From: Oceaniglobus trochenteri
Lineage (GTDB): Bacteria; Pseudomonadota; Alphaproteobacteria; Rhodobacterales; Rhodobacteraceae
Length of the DNA: 64,000 nt
Direction: 5' to 3'
Assembly (NCBI RefSeq): GCF_020529025.1
Contig: NZ_JACNMM010000013.1
Coordinates: 43,449 to 107,448, forward strand
Shown here one piece after another: positions 25,914 through 33,628 of the stretch. The stretch's first letter is position 1. Each line of letters starts with the position of its first letter. The translations under genes and the position numbers were made by a program. Under the pieces are notes generated by a model. That model was not told the origin of the DNA and ran no database searches. It worked only from the letters and a program-made list of their open reading frames with translations.

Positions 25914-26792
25914 CTACGGTATCAGCAGGCGGACGCCGGGCAGGGCCTCGATCAGGTCCAGATCCTGTTCATAGGTTTCGGTCATCCGCGCGGCAAGCTC
26001 GGGTGTCCAGCCGGGAAGGTCCAGCACCTCGTCCAGCTCATCCTCGACGGCGAACTTGGACAGGAAGGCACCTATCACCCGGCGGCGCGTCATGTCGTTC
26101 GCTGGGGGATGCGCCTTCGTATAGGCGCGCAGGCGGCGCAGCCCTTCGGGCGTGATGATCTCGCGCAGCATGTCGAACCCGCCGTGCAGCCCGGCCTCTT
26201 CACTGACGCCCCCGACACTGCGCATGATCTCTCCCCACAAAAGCGGCGTATCCTCGTGCGCCCAGACGGTCAGCGGGCAATCGGGGCAGGCGGCGCGGAT
26301 GTCGCGCACGGTATCCGACCAACGCAGCGCCAGCGGATCGACCCCGGCGATGAAATCACCGAAGGCGTCGGGGCCCTTGTGCAGGTGATGATACAGCGCC
26401 GGTACCCAGGTGGCCGGATTGCGCACCGACAGGAACAGGGCCATGGGGCTGTCGGGAAAGATGTTGCGCAGCCAGGCCGCCTTGTGCGCCTTGGGATAGA
26501 TCCGGTTTTCGGCAAGGCTGGCGGCAGGCATCGAGATGAAGCTGGGGTTGGACAGCACCAGGCGCTCGGGCTCGTCCGACTCAAGCACCGTTTCCAGAAC
26601 CACGTCGCGGGTATCGGCGCTGGCGGGCGCGCCGCGCAGCTTCAGCATCACCTCCTGCAACACATCGCGATAGCGTCCGGGCCCCGGCACCGCCACGCCA
26701 AGTTCGCCAAGGGGGCCGCGATTGCGCAGCAAGGACCGCAGCAACCGATCGGAATCGGTGAAATGCGCGCCCAGATGTAATGCAACGTCCAT
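25914..26792 (-). CDS. Sulfotransferase-like protein of unknown function
   Basis: A 292-residue cytoplasmic protein. The N-terminus MDVALHLGAHFTDSD resembles the nucleotide-binding start of P-loop sulfotransferases but lacks a full GxxKxGT loop. LFLSVRNPATWVPALYHHLHKG near residues 118-139 resembles the 3'-phosphate-binding SxRNPxxxxxS region of that superfamily. I therefore see a diverged sulfotransferase-like fold without firm evidence of activity. It is divergent from an iron-type permease gene with 110 bases between them. Confidence 0.6.
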   Translation of the reverse strand: MDVALHLGAHFTDSDRLLRSLLRNRGPLGELGVAVPGPGRYRDVLQEVMLKLRGAPASADTRDVVLETVLESDEPERLVLSNPSFISMPAASLAENRIYPKAHKAAWLRNIFPDSPMALFLSVRNPATWVPALYHHLHKGPDAFGDFIAGVDPLALRWSDTVRDIRAACPDCPLTVWAHEDTPLLWGEIMRSVGGVSEEAGLHGGFDMLREIITPEGLRRLRAYTKAHPPANDMTRRRVIGAFLSKFAVEDELDEVLDLPGWTPELAARMTETYEQDLDLIEALPGVRLLIP

Positions 26793-26868
26793 GTCTCTCC
26801 TGACGGTTGCCGATTTCTCTCCGGGGCCGCCCCACCGGCCTGCGAAATACTATAAGCCCTTTGATGGA

Positions 26869-26879
26869 CAGTTAAACTG
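26869..26879. promoter_or_regulatory. CAGTTAAACTG palindrome upstream of the permease gene
   Basis: An 11-base perfect palindrome in the AT-rich divergent gap, 23 bases before the ATG of the Fe3+-type permease. Placement over or just downstream of the promoter suggests an operator. It does not match the iron boxes I know for Irr or RirA, so the regulator is unknown. Confidence 0.35.
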
Positions 26880-26902
26880 CAATTCAGTAAAGCGGCGGGG
26901 CA

Positions 26903-28567
26903 ATGACCGATCAAAACACTCAGACACCCCGTTGGCTGGCGGGCCTGCGCAGGCGCCCCGACCCGTGGTCGGCGGGCGCCATGGCCATCGCGGCCCTCGT
27001 GCTTCTGCCCATCGTCGCCGTCATGGTCCTGGCCCTTCACCCGGCCGAGAACATCTGGCCGCACCTGATTGCCACCACGCTGCCGCGGTATTTCGGCAAT
27101 ACCGTCATTCTGATGGTGGGCACCGGCGCGCTGGCGGGCGCCGTGGGGGCGGGGGCGGCCTGGCTGGTGGTGATGTACCGCTTTCCGGGAGTGCGCTGGC
27201 TGGAATGGCTGCTGCTCCTGCCGCTGGCGATCCCGGCCTATGTCAGCGCCTATGCGCTGGTCGATTTCCTGGAATACGCGGGCCCCGTGCAGACGGGGCT
27301 GCGTGCGCTCATGGGCTGGCAGTCGGCGCAGGATTACCTGTTTCCCCCGATCCGTTCGCGTGGCGCGGCGATCCTGGTTCTGGCGGCCTCGCTCTATCCC
27401 TATGTCTACCTGATGGCACGCACCGGGCTGCGCGAACAGTCGGGCTGTTCCTACGAGGTGGCGCGCGCCCTTGGTGCCGGTCCCTTCGCACGGTTCTGGC
27501 GGGTGGGCCTGCCCCTGACCCGCCCGGCCATCGCGGCGGGCATGGCCATCGTGATGATGGAAACCGTGAACGATTTTGGCGTGGTCGAGTATTTCTCGGT
27601 CCAGACCCTGACCACCGGCATCTTCACCGTCTGGCTTGAAACCGGCAATGCGGGGGGGGCGGCTCAGATCGCCTGCGTGATCCTGGCCCTCGTGCTCAGC
27701 CTCGTGGCGCTTGAGAAGGTCTCGCGCCGCAACTCCCGCTTTCACCGCCTGTCACGCCACACCCGCCGGGTCGAACGGATGCCCCTTGCCGGCTGGCGCG
27801 GCTGGCTGGCCACGGCGGCCTGTGGGCTTCCCTTTGCGGTGGGCTTCGTCCTGCCGGTGGCGGTGATCACGGCCCATGCCATCGAAAAGCCCGAGCGCTG
27901 GTTCGACCCCGACCTGGGGCTGGCGCTGTGGCATACCCTGGCCACGGGCGGCGCGGCGGCGGTGTTGACGGTCATGGCGGCGCTGTTCATGGTCTACGGC
28001 GTGCGGCTGACGGGGCGGGCATTGCCCCGTCTGGTCCTGCCGGTGACGACCATCGGCTATGCCGCGCCGGGCGCCGTGCTGGGGCTGGGCATCATGATTC
28101 CTCTGGCGGCCTTCGACAACAGGCTGGCCGACGGCATCCTGGCGCTGACCGGCTTCGATCCGGGGCTGATGCTGACCGGCACTGCCTCGGCCATCGTCTT
28201 TGCCTATGTCGTGCGCTTCTTCGCCATCGCCCAGGGGGCGGCGGATGCGGCCATGGGGCGCGTATCGCCCAGCCTGCCGATGGCGGCGCGCGCCCTTGGC
28301 CAGACAGCGGGCGGCACCCTGCGCGCGGTCTATCTGCCGCTGATCCGCGGATCGGTGGGCACCGCGCTGCTGCTGGTCTTCGTGGATTGCGTCAAGGAAC
28401 TGCCCGCGACGCTGCTGTTGCGGCCCTTCAACTACAACACCCTGGCCACCCGCGTGCACGAACAGGCCTCGCTGGAACGTATCGGCGAAGCCTCGCCTGC
28501 CGCCCTTCTGGTGATCGCGGTGGGGCTGGCCGCTGTGGCGATCCTGGCGCGCGCCAACCGGGGCTGA
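26903..28567 (+). CDS. Fe3+-type ABC permease, fused double domain (FbpB/SfuB-like)
   Basis: A 554-residue inner-membrane protein with two BPD_transp permease halves and about 12 helices. Each half carries an ATPase-docking loop: EVARALGAGPFARFWRVGLPL (near residue 185) and MAARALGQTAGGTLRAVYLPL (near 455). This fused form is typical of ferric-iron (Fbp/Sfu/Fut) importers. No ATPase or binding-protein gene lies beside it, so those must be elsewhere or shared. A terminator follows at once. Confidence 0.88.
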   Translation: MTDQNTQTPRWLAGLRRRPDPWSAGAMAIAALVLLPIVAVMVLALHPAENIWPHLIATTLPRYFGNTVILMVGTGALAGAVGAGAAWLVVMYRFPGVRWLEWLLLLPLAIPAYVSAYALVDFLEYAGPVQTGLRALMGWQSAQDYLFPPIRSRGAAILVLAASLYPYVYLMARTGLREQSGCSYEVARALGAGPFARFWRVGLPLTRPAIAAGMAIVMMETVNDFGVVEYFSVQTLTTGIFTVWLETGNAGGAAQIACVILALVLSLVALEKVSRRNSRFHRLSRHTRRVERMPLAGWRGWLATAACGLPFAVGFVLPVAVITAHAIEKPERWFDPDLGLALWHTLATGGAAAVLTVMAALFMVYGVRLTGRALPRLVLPVTTIGYAAPGAVLGLGIMIPLAAFDNRLADGILALTGFDPGLMLTGTASAIVFAYVVRFFAIAQGAADAAMGRVSPSLPMAARALGQTAGGTLRAVYLPLIRGSVGTALLLVFVDCVKELPATLLLRPFNYNTLATRVHEQASLERIGEASPAALLVIAVGLAAVAILARANRG

Positions 28568-28593
28568 GGCGGGCGAACCCGCCCCCTCTTTCT
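28568..28593 (+). terminator. Rho-independent terminator after the permease gene
   Basis: GGCGGG-CGAA-CCCGCC is a perfect six-pair stem with a four-base loop, starting one base after the permease stop and followed by CCCTCTTTCTT. It lies between convergent genes. Confidence 0.7.
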
Positions 28594-28607
28594 TGCTTCA
28601 AATACTC
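28592..28607 (-). repeat. Inverted copy of the Rhodobacterales GAGTATTTG-type intergenic motif
   Basis: On the minus strand the sequence reads GAGTATTTGAAGCAAG followed by AAAGAGGGGGC, the form of the element whose other relative lies at 1748-1810. It merges with the terminator of the permease gene. I recall this motif as very common between genes in this order; a genome-wide count would show whether it is here. Confidence 0.45.
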
Positions 28608-28619
28608 AATTCCGCCGCT

Positions 28620-29087
28620 TCAGCGGGCGGGGCGGGTTGCGGCGGCGATCCACAGCGCCACCAGTGCGAACGACAGAAGCGCGTTCCAACCGGCCATGGA
28701 AAGGCCGAAAAGCTGCCAGACGATTTCATCGCACATCACCAGGGTTTCGGGGATGTCGGTCGACAGAAGATCACTGCCCGACAGGCCTGAAAGGCTCGAC
28801 CCACCCCCGGTGCAGGAACTGGGGCCGGGCCAGAACTTCCACTCGACCCCGGCATGAAACACGCCGATGGCGGCCGTGGCGAAGGCCGCCAGCGCGCCCA
28901 GAACCGCGACCACGGCGCGTGGCCAGAGATAGCCCACCACCCCCAGCACGATCGCGATGGCATGGGGCCAGCGCTGCCAGAGACACATGGTGCAGGGCGC
29001 ATAGCCAAGGCTCTGGAACAGGAAGGCGCCGCCCAGCAGAAGGGCGGATCCGCCCGCGGCCATCAGGATAAGGTGTCGTCTGTTCAT
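28620..29087 (-). CDS. dsbB: Disulfide bond formation protein B
   Basis: Inner-membrane quinone reductase that reoxidises DsbA, 155 residues with four helices. The first active pair is Cys32-x-x-Cys35 (APCTMCLWQRWPH), and the second periplasmic pair is Cys92 (PSSCTGGG) and Cys119 (LVMCDE). The QRWPH after the first pair matches the ubiquinone-binding loop of the family. Its ATG overlaps the stop of the DedA-like gene (ATGA). Confidence 0.9.
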   Translation of the reverse strand: MNRRHLILMAAGGSALLLGGAFLFQSLGYAPCTMCLWQRWPHAIAIVLGVVGYLWPRAVVAVLGALAAFATAAIGVFHAGVEWKFWPGPSSCTGGGSSLSGLSGSDLLSTDIPETLVMCDEIVWQLFGLSMAGWNALLSFALVALWIAAATRPAR

Positions 29088-29680
29088 AGGAATTTCACCA
29101 GGTAGAAGCTGCCCAGCAGCACGATGACAAAAAGCGAGAACATCAGCCCCAGCCGCCGTTCGATGAAATCGCGGATCGGCGCGCCGAATTTCCACAGAAG
29201 CGCGGCAACGATGAAAAACCGCAACCCCCGCGACACGATGCTGGCAACGATGAACACCGGCAAGGACAGGGCAGTGCTGCCCGAAAGGATGGTGATGACC
29301 TTGAAGGGGAAAGGCGTGACCCCGGCGATCAGGACCGCCCAGGCGCCCCAGGCGTTGTAGCGCGCCGAGAAGTCGTCGAAATAGACATCCTTGCCGTAGA
29401 ACTCCAGCACCGGCCGCCCGACGCTTTCAAACAGGCCCGCCCCGATCCAATAGCCCAGAAGCCCGCCCAGCACCGAAGCCACCAGCGCAATGCCGGCAAT
29501 CAGCCAGGCCCGCGAGGGGCGCGCCAGGATCATCGGGATCATCAGGACATCGGGCGGGATCGGAAAGACCGAGCTTTCCAGGAAGGCCACGATGGCCAGC
29601 GCCCAGAGCGCATGGCGGCTTTCGGCAAGGCCCAGCACCCAAGTGTACAGCGATCTCAGCATTCGGCGCGGCCCCGGCAT
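29084..29680 (-). CDS. DedA/YqaA-like membrane protein
   Basis: A 198-residue inner-membrane protein of the SNARE-associated/DedA superfamily, YqaA type. Key stretches are ESSVFPIPPDVLMIPMILARP (near residue 36), GGLLGYWIGAGLFESVG and the re-entrant GVTPFPFKVITILSGSTALSLP (near 120). DedA proteins move or flip phospholipid-like lipids and affect membrane potential. The ATG at 29680 after AAGGGGCG is preferred to GTG codons upstream. It is coupled to dsbB. Confidence 0.85.
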   Translation of the reverse strand: MPGPRRMLRSLYTWVLGLAESRHALWALAIVAFLESSVFPIPPDVLMIPMILARPSRAWLIAGIALVASVLGGLLGYWIGAGLFESVGRPVLEFYGKDVYFDDFSARYNAWGAWAVLIAGVTPFPFKVITILSGSTALSLPVFIVASIVSRGLRFFIVAALLWKFGAPIRDFIERRLGLMFSLFVIVLLGSFYLVKFL

Positions 29681-29793
29681 GATTTTCGCCCCTTGCACCA
29701 CGCAGGGCGGGCGGCGTCAACTGCGCCGATGACGCGGAACGGATTGCCCTTGTCGGGGGTTGCGATAGGATCGGGACAAACGGAGGACAGCCG

Positions 29794-30639
29794 ATGCAAT
29801 GGCGGGGACGACGCACAAGTCGCAACATCGAGGACCGGCGGCGCATGTCGGGCGGCAAGGCGGCAGGCGGAATCGGCGGGCTTGGCCTGATCGCGGTTCT
29901 TGCCATCGGGTATTTCCTTGGCATCGACGTGACCCCGCTTTTGCAGGGCGCCGCGCCGGTCCAGCAGGGCGGGGGTGAGATTACTCGCGCCGACGAAGAG
30001 GCGGCCGAGTTCGTGTCGGTCACCCTGGCCGACACCGAAGAGGTCTGGGCCGAGCTGTTCCGCGCCCAGGTGGGCGAGGCCTATCAGCCGGCCACGCTGG
30101 TTCTGTTCAAGGGCGTCACCCAAAGCCCCTGTGGCGGTGCCTCGGGCGCGACGGGGCCCTTCTACTGCCCGTCCGACAAGAAGGCCTATATCGACACCGC
30201 CTTCTTCACCACGCTGTCGCAGCGCCTTGGCGCGGGGGGCGATTTTGCCGCCGCCTACGTGGTGGCCCATGAGATCGCCCACCATGTGCAGAACGAACTG
30301 GGCATCCTGGGGCAGGCCAACCGCATGCGCGCCCAGGCCAGCGAGGCACAGAGCAACGCGATCTCGGTCCGGGTCGAGCTTCAGGCCGATTGCTATGCCG
30401 GGATCTGGGCCCGCCATGCGGATCGGAAGTTCGACAGCCTCGACCCCGGTGACGTGGCCGAGGCGATGAACGCCGCCAAGCAGATCGGCGACGATACCCT
30501 GCAACGCAACGCCGGGCGCGTTCCCGCGCCCCATACCTTTACCCATGGCACCTCGGAACAGCGGCAACGCTGGTTCGAACGCGGGTTCGAAAGCGGCGAC
30601 ATGACGCAATGCGATACTTTCAGCGCCAACAGGCTGTGA
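29794..30639 (+). CDS. Neutral zinc metallopeptidase (YpfJ family)
   Basis: A 281-residue protein with an N-terminal membrane anchor (residues 29-43), a linker and a peptidase domain outside the cytoplasm. The zinc motif is H159-E160-x-x-H163 (AHEIAHHVQ), and the third ligand region is ELQADCYAG with Glu195 and Asp199. The conserved PCGGASGATGPFYCPSDKKAYID and the C-terminal HGTSEQRQRWFERGFESGD are family marks. Its substrate is unknown. It is the last host gene before tRNA-Leu and the prophage. Confidence 0.9.
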   Translation: MQWRGRRTSRNIEDRRRMSGGKAAGGIGGLGLIAVLAIGYFLGIDVTPLLQGAAPVQQGGGEITRADEEAAEFVSVTLADTEEVWAELFRAQVGEAYQPATLVLFKGVTQSPCGGASGATGPFYCPSDKKAYIDTAFFTTLSQRLGAGGDFAAAYVVAHEIAHHVQNELGILGQANRMRAQASEAQSNAISVRVELQADCYAGIWARHADRKFDSLDPGDVAEAMNAAKQIGDDTLQRNAGRVPAPHTFTHGTSEQRQRWFERGFESGDMTQCDTFSANRL

Positions 30640-30715
30640 GCATGCGTTTTTCCCTTTTCCCCGGCGCGCGTGCGCTGTAAACCGCCCCTGTCCGATGGTG
30701 CAGCACCGCGCCCGG

Positions 30716-30799
30716 GCCCGAGTGGCGGAATGGTAGACGCAGGGGATTCAAAATCCCCCGCCGCAAGGCGTGCCGGTTCGAGTCCGGCCTCGGGTACCA
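30716..30799 (+). tRNA. tRNA-Leu (anticodon CAA), prophage attachment site
   Basis: The acceptor stem is GCCCGAG / CTCGGGT with discriminator A and an encoded CCA (30797-30799). The anticodon stem GGGGA-loop-TCCCC encloses TTCAAAA, giving anticodon CAA that reads UUG. A long variable arm (CGCCGCAAGGCG) and the T arm GCCGG-TTCGAGT-CCGGC are present, as expected for leucine. The integrase gene faces its 3' end 115 bases away, so the 3' half is the probable attB/attL core. Confidence 0.95.
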
Positions 30800-30914
30800 T
30801 TTGATTTCATTGCGAAAATTGTGGGGGTTTTTGATTTCCTCACAACCTCTGACCTCCATTTGTAGCACAGGCTGTAGCACGTTCTTGTTCCGGCCCTGTT
30901 CTGTTCCAGGGCGA
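30800..30914. other. Prophage left end: attL flank with TGTAGCAC repeats
   Basis: No gene lies between the tRNA and the integrase stop. The gap is AT-rich next to the tRNA and holds TGTAGCAC twice, at 30861-30868 and 30873-30880, 12 bases apart. Such repeats near att are candidates for integrase arm-type binding sites. The matching attR copy of the tRNA 3' end is not in the window. Confidence 0.4.
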
Positions 30915-31934
30915 TCACTTTCGTTTTTCCTGGGCTTGTTTCGATAGCTTTTTACGATTCGCGCGGCTTCGGTATTTCTGGACCATCTCCAGCGTCTTGT
31001 GTCCGGTGACGGCCTGGATCTCGGCGTCGGAGCATCCGGCCTCGGCCAGGGCGACAGCCGCGGTGAAGCGCCAACCGTGCATGACGTAGGGCCGCGCCCT
31101 GTCGCCCAAGGTATCGCGCACCCGGCGGAACGCTTTCTCGACGGCATCATACCCCAACGGCTCGGTCAGGTTCTTGGCCAGGATGTAGCGGCCCGACCGG
31201 GGCAGGGTGGCAAGGTAGCGGCGCAGGGCGGGCGGGCAGAACACCCACAAACGTTCGTTGGTCTTGTCCTGCTGGACGGCCATGTATTCGCCGTCAAAGT
31301 GTTCCCACATCATGCCCGCCAAATCACCGGGGCGCTGACCGGTGCCTGTACCAAGATGGAATGCCGTCAGCGCCACAGGTTCATCGGTGCAGGCCTTCAG
31401 CCATGCCGTTTGCAGCCATGTCGGCCACGGCTCCCATCCCTTCTGGGCGCCGAACAGCTTGATCCCATCGGCGGGATTGTCCTTGATCCAGTCCAGTTCC
31501 TTGCGGGCATAGTTCAGCAGGATGCGCAGCACCTGCACGTTGAGGTCAGCCTTGCGCGGCCTGTCCTGGTACTTTTCATGGATCGCGCGCACCTGAGCCC
31601 GCGTCACCTTGCGCACGTCCTTGTCGCCGTTCTTGGCGAGCAGGTCCTCGATCACTGGATCGTATTTTCGGCGGGTGCCCTGGGCCAGTGCGCGATAGCG
31701 CCGGGTCGCACGGTAGGAGGCCACCAGCGCCGCCCAGCTGGTGCGCGGCACCTCCTTCAGCACCGGCGCGGTGCCGCCCCGGATCGCCCAATAGGCGGTG
31801 TCAAACTCGGGGCTGTCCTCGGTGCCGGGCAGAGGGAGGTATCGGTTGCGCAGCTTGCCGTTCTCGCGCCACTGCAGGCGATAACACAGCTTGCCGCGCA
31901 CGGTGACGACATAGGGCTTGCGCTGTTTCCTCAC
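30915..31934 (-). CDS. Phage tyrosine integrase
   Basis: A 339-residue tyrosine recombinase that inserts and excises the prophage at the tRNA-Leu gene. The catalytic residues are Arg201 (TGQRPGDLAGMMW), His286 and Arg289 (MHGWRF), His312 (TGHKTLEMV) and nucleophile Tyr321 (QKYRSRA). The N-terminal part holds a SAM-like core-binding domain. The GTG start overlaps the stop of the excisionase-like gene. The gene points at the tRNA, the usual orientation. Confidence 0.95.
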   Translation of the reverse strand: MRKQRKPYVVTVRGKLCYRLQWRENGKLRNRYLPLPGTEDSPEFDTAYWAIRGGTAPVLKEVPRTSWAALVASYRATRRYRALAQGTRRKYDPVIEDLLAKNGDKDVRKVTRAQVRAIHEKYQDRPRKADLNVQVLRILLNYARKELDWIKDNPADGIKLFGAQKGWEPWPTWLQTAWLKACTDEPVALTAFHLGTGTGQRPGDLAGMMWEHFDGEYMAVQQDKTNERLWVFCPPALRRYLATLPRSGRYILAKNLTEPLGYDAVEKAFRRVRDTLGDRARPYVMHGWRFTAAVALAEAGCSDAEIQAVTGHKTLEMVQKYRSRANRKKLSKQAQEKRK

Positions 31935-32137
31935 AGTTCCAGATCCTCTTTCGGCTTCGGTGCGTGACCCCTCATGATGGCCTCGACCGTCGCCATTTCC
32001 CAGCGCTCATATCCGTGCAGGCGGATCGGCGGGGGCAGGGCGCCGGCCGCCACCAGCGCCCGAAACTCTGCCGGGCGCATATCCAGCAGCCGTGCCGCCG
32101 TCCTGTCGCTTGCAAAGAGTGGTTGCTGCGCGCCCAT
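31931..32137 (-). CDS. Excisionase-like/AlpA-type HTH protein
   Basis: A 68-residue protein with a predicted MerR/AlpA-type helix-turn-helix: DRTAARLLDMRPAEFRALVAAG, then a wing-like PPIRLHGYERWEMATVEAIMRG. Proteins of this build beside an integrase usually bend DNA as excisionase or control int. It is translationally coupled to int (stop and GTG overlap). Confidence 0.75.
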   Translation of the reverse strand: MGAQQPLFASDRTAARLLDMRPAEFRALVAAGALPPPIRLHGYERWEMATVEAIMRGHAPKPKEDLEL

Positions 32138-32175
32138 GGGTCAGTCCTTCCGTTGATTGCGAGTGTTCGGCATGG

Positions 32176-32553
32176 TCAGTTGTCCTCGCCGAGGAAGACC
32201 AGGACGCGCCGGAAGGCTTCGGGTTCGGTGTCTCGGATTGTGTCGATCAGCCGCCTTTGCCGCGAAGCGTGAAGCTCCTCCTTGCGGCGACGGTTGATCT
32301 GCCCTCGCTTGGTCTGAACGATGGTGAGGGCGGCCTTCTTCCACCGCAGCGCGGATCTGGTGCGGATCTTCAGCCTTGCGTCGGCGCAGCCGAATTCCTC
32401 CATTTCCTCCAGCCGGGTTTCGATGGCCGTTACCGCCTTGCAGAGATAGGCAAAGGCATCGTCGCAATCGTCCTCGGTCCGGATGTCGTCGACCGTCCAG
32501 CCCGGGGCGATCTCAACGATGGGAATCTCGATCTCGTCCGCGTGGGTGGTCAT
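32176..32553 (-). CDS. Phage protein of unknown function (charged, helical)
   Basis: A 125-residue protein: an acidic N-terminal half (ADEIEIPIVEIAPGWTVDD) and a long basic helical C-terminal half (KRGQINRRRKEELHASRQRRL). There is no recognised domain. The start overlaps the stop of the upstream gene (ATGA), marking an operon with the genes to its right. Confidence 0.65.
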   Translation of the reverse strand: MTTHADEIEIPIVEIAPGWTVDDIRTEDDCDDAFAYLCKAVTAIETRLEEMEEFGCADARLKIRTRSALRWKKAALTIVQTKRGQINRRRKEELHASRQRRLIDTIRDTEPEAFRRVLVFLGEDN

Positions 32554-32954
32554 TGTGTGCCCCTCTGCTGCGCCAGGTAACGCCGATAGTCGGGGTCGTG
32601 GTGGTCGGGCAGCAAAGCGGCGCTAGCGATCTTCTGGCACTCGGCAAGGCTCTGGTTCAGCCTGATCCGTTCCAGTGCGTCCCGCATCTCATCGCGCTCG
32701 GCGCGAAGGTGTCCTATGGCCTCGGCGTCCGCTTGGGCGGCAGTGCGTAGTTGATCGCGCTCAATCATCAGGGCCCGGATGGCATTGGCTGTCGTCAGCG
32801 CAGATTGCGAGGAATGAAACCACGCGAGCGATGCGTCTGTTCTGCCCGTGTCTTTGTGGGCTTGGAGGATCATATGGCATTCCGCCGCCTTTTCGGTGCG
32901 CTCGGCAATGATTTCGTTGATCGCCGCTGCGCTGGTGTCTGGTGTCGTGGTCAT
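32550..32954 (-). CDS. Phage protein of unknown function (coiled coil)
   Basis: A 134-residue, mostly helical protein with a heptad-like region near residues 70-110 (RALMIERDQLRTAA...LRAERDEMRDALERI). The ATG at 32954 overlaps the stop of the upstream methyltransferase-like gene, and GAGAGGAT stands before it. No motif assigns a function. Confidence 0.65.
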   Translation of the reverse strand: MTTTPDTSAAAINEIIAERTEKAAECHMILQAHKDTGRTDASLAWFHSSQSALTTANAIRALMIERDQLRTAAQADAEAIGHLRAERDEMRDALERIRLNQSLAECQKIASAALLPDHHDPDYRRYLAQQRGTQ

Positions 32955-33628
32955 GCTGCTATCCTCTCTCTCGCGTAGTCGCCCCACTGTTCAGCGGCGG
33001 CGTTCATCATCCCCGGATAGGACCGGCTGCGCAGGCGGGCGCGATCCGGGCCGGGGGTCATGCGGTGCACGGCGTTCCAAGCCTTCCATTCGTCGCTGTC
33101 GCGTTCTGGTTCCGGCAGGCGGTCCGTCTCGGACAGCGCGGGCAGGCCGCGCAGATACCAGCCGGTGTTCTTGTAGGCCGGTTCGCCGAACCAGAAGGGT
33201 TGGACCATCTGCGGTTTCGGCAGGTCGGGCGGCATCCGGTCGCGCGCCAGGTCGTTCATCTCGGGGTTCTCGATGGCAACCCGTTCGATTGGTGCCGCCC
33301 AGCAGGCGGTGAAAATTGACACGCCCTCTTCGAACTCGGCCCGCATGTCGGCCCAGGTGCGCCCCTGCGGCAGTTGCTTGGGCGGGGTCCATTTGCCGGG
33401 GCCGGACATCCACCGCCGCCCCGATCGGCAAAGCCGGGTGCAGGGTGGGTGCATCACGGCCAGCAGATCCCAGCCATCCTCCAGGATTCCATCGCGGATG
33501 TCGCATCGGATGTGCCGGTTGCTGCCGTCCTCGGCGGCCTCGATGTCGCAGGACCAGACATCATGGCCCCGCGCGGCAAAGGCGCGCCGGGCGATGCCGC
33601 TGGTTTCGCAGCCGATCAGGATGCGCAT
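32951..33628 (-). CDS. Short C5-cytosine methyltransferase-like phage protein
   Basis: A 225-residue protein with the skeleton of a C5-cytosine methyltransferase. A SAM-site-like start is MRILIGCETSGIARRAFAARGHD, the motif IV-like catalytic loop HPPCTRLC has Cys63, and the ENV-like motif VI appears as IENPEMND (Glu120-Asn121-Pro122). The order matches the family, but there is no room for a normal target-recognition domain, and motif I lacks the usual FxGxGG. It could methylate phage DNA, alter another base or bind without catalysis. The start overlaps the DUF5131 stop (TGATG). Confidence 0.7.
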   Translation of the reverse strand: MRILIGCETSGIARRAFAARGHDVWSCDIEAAEDGSNRHIRCDIRDGILEDGWDLLAVMHPPCTRLCRSGRRWMSGPGKWTPPKQLPQGRTWADMRAEFEEGVSIFTACWAAPIERVAIENPEMNDLARDRMPPDLPKPQMVQPFWFGEPAYKNTGWYLRGLPALSETDRLPEPERDSDEWKAWNAVHRMTPGPDRARLRSRSYPGMMNAAAEQWGDYARERIAA

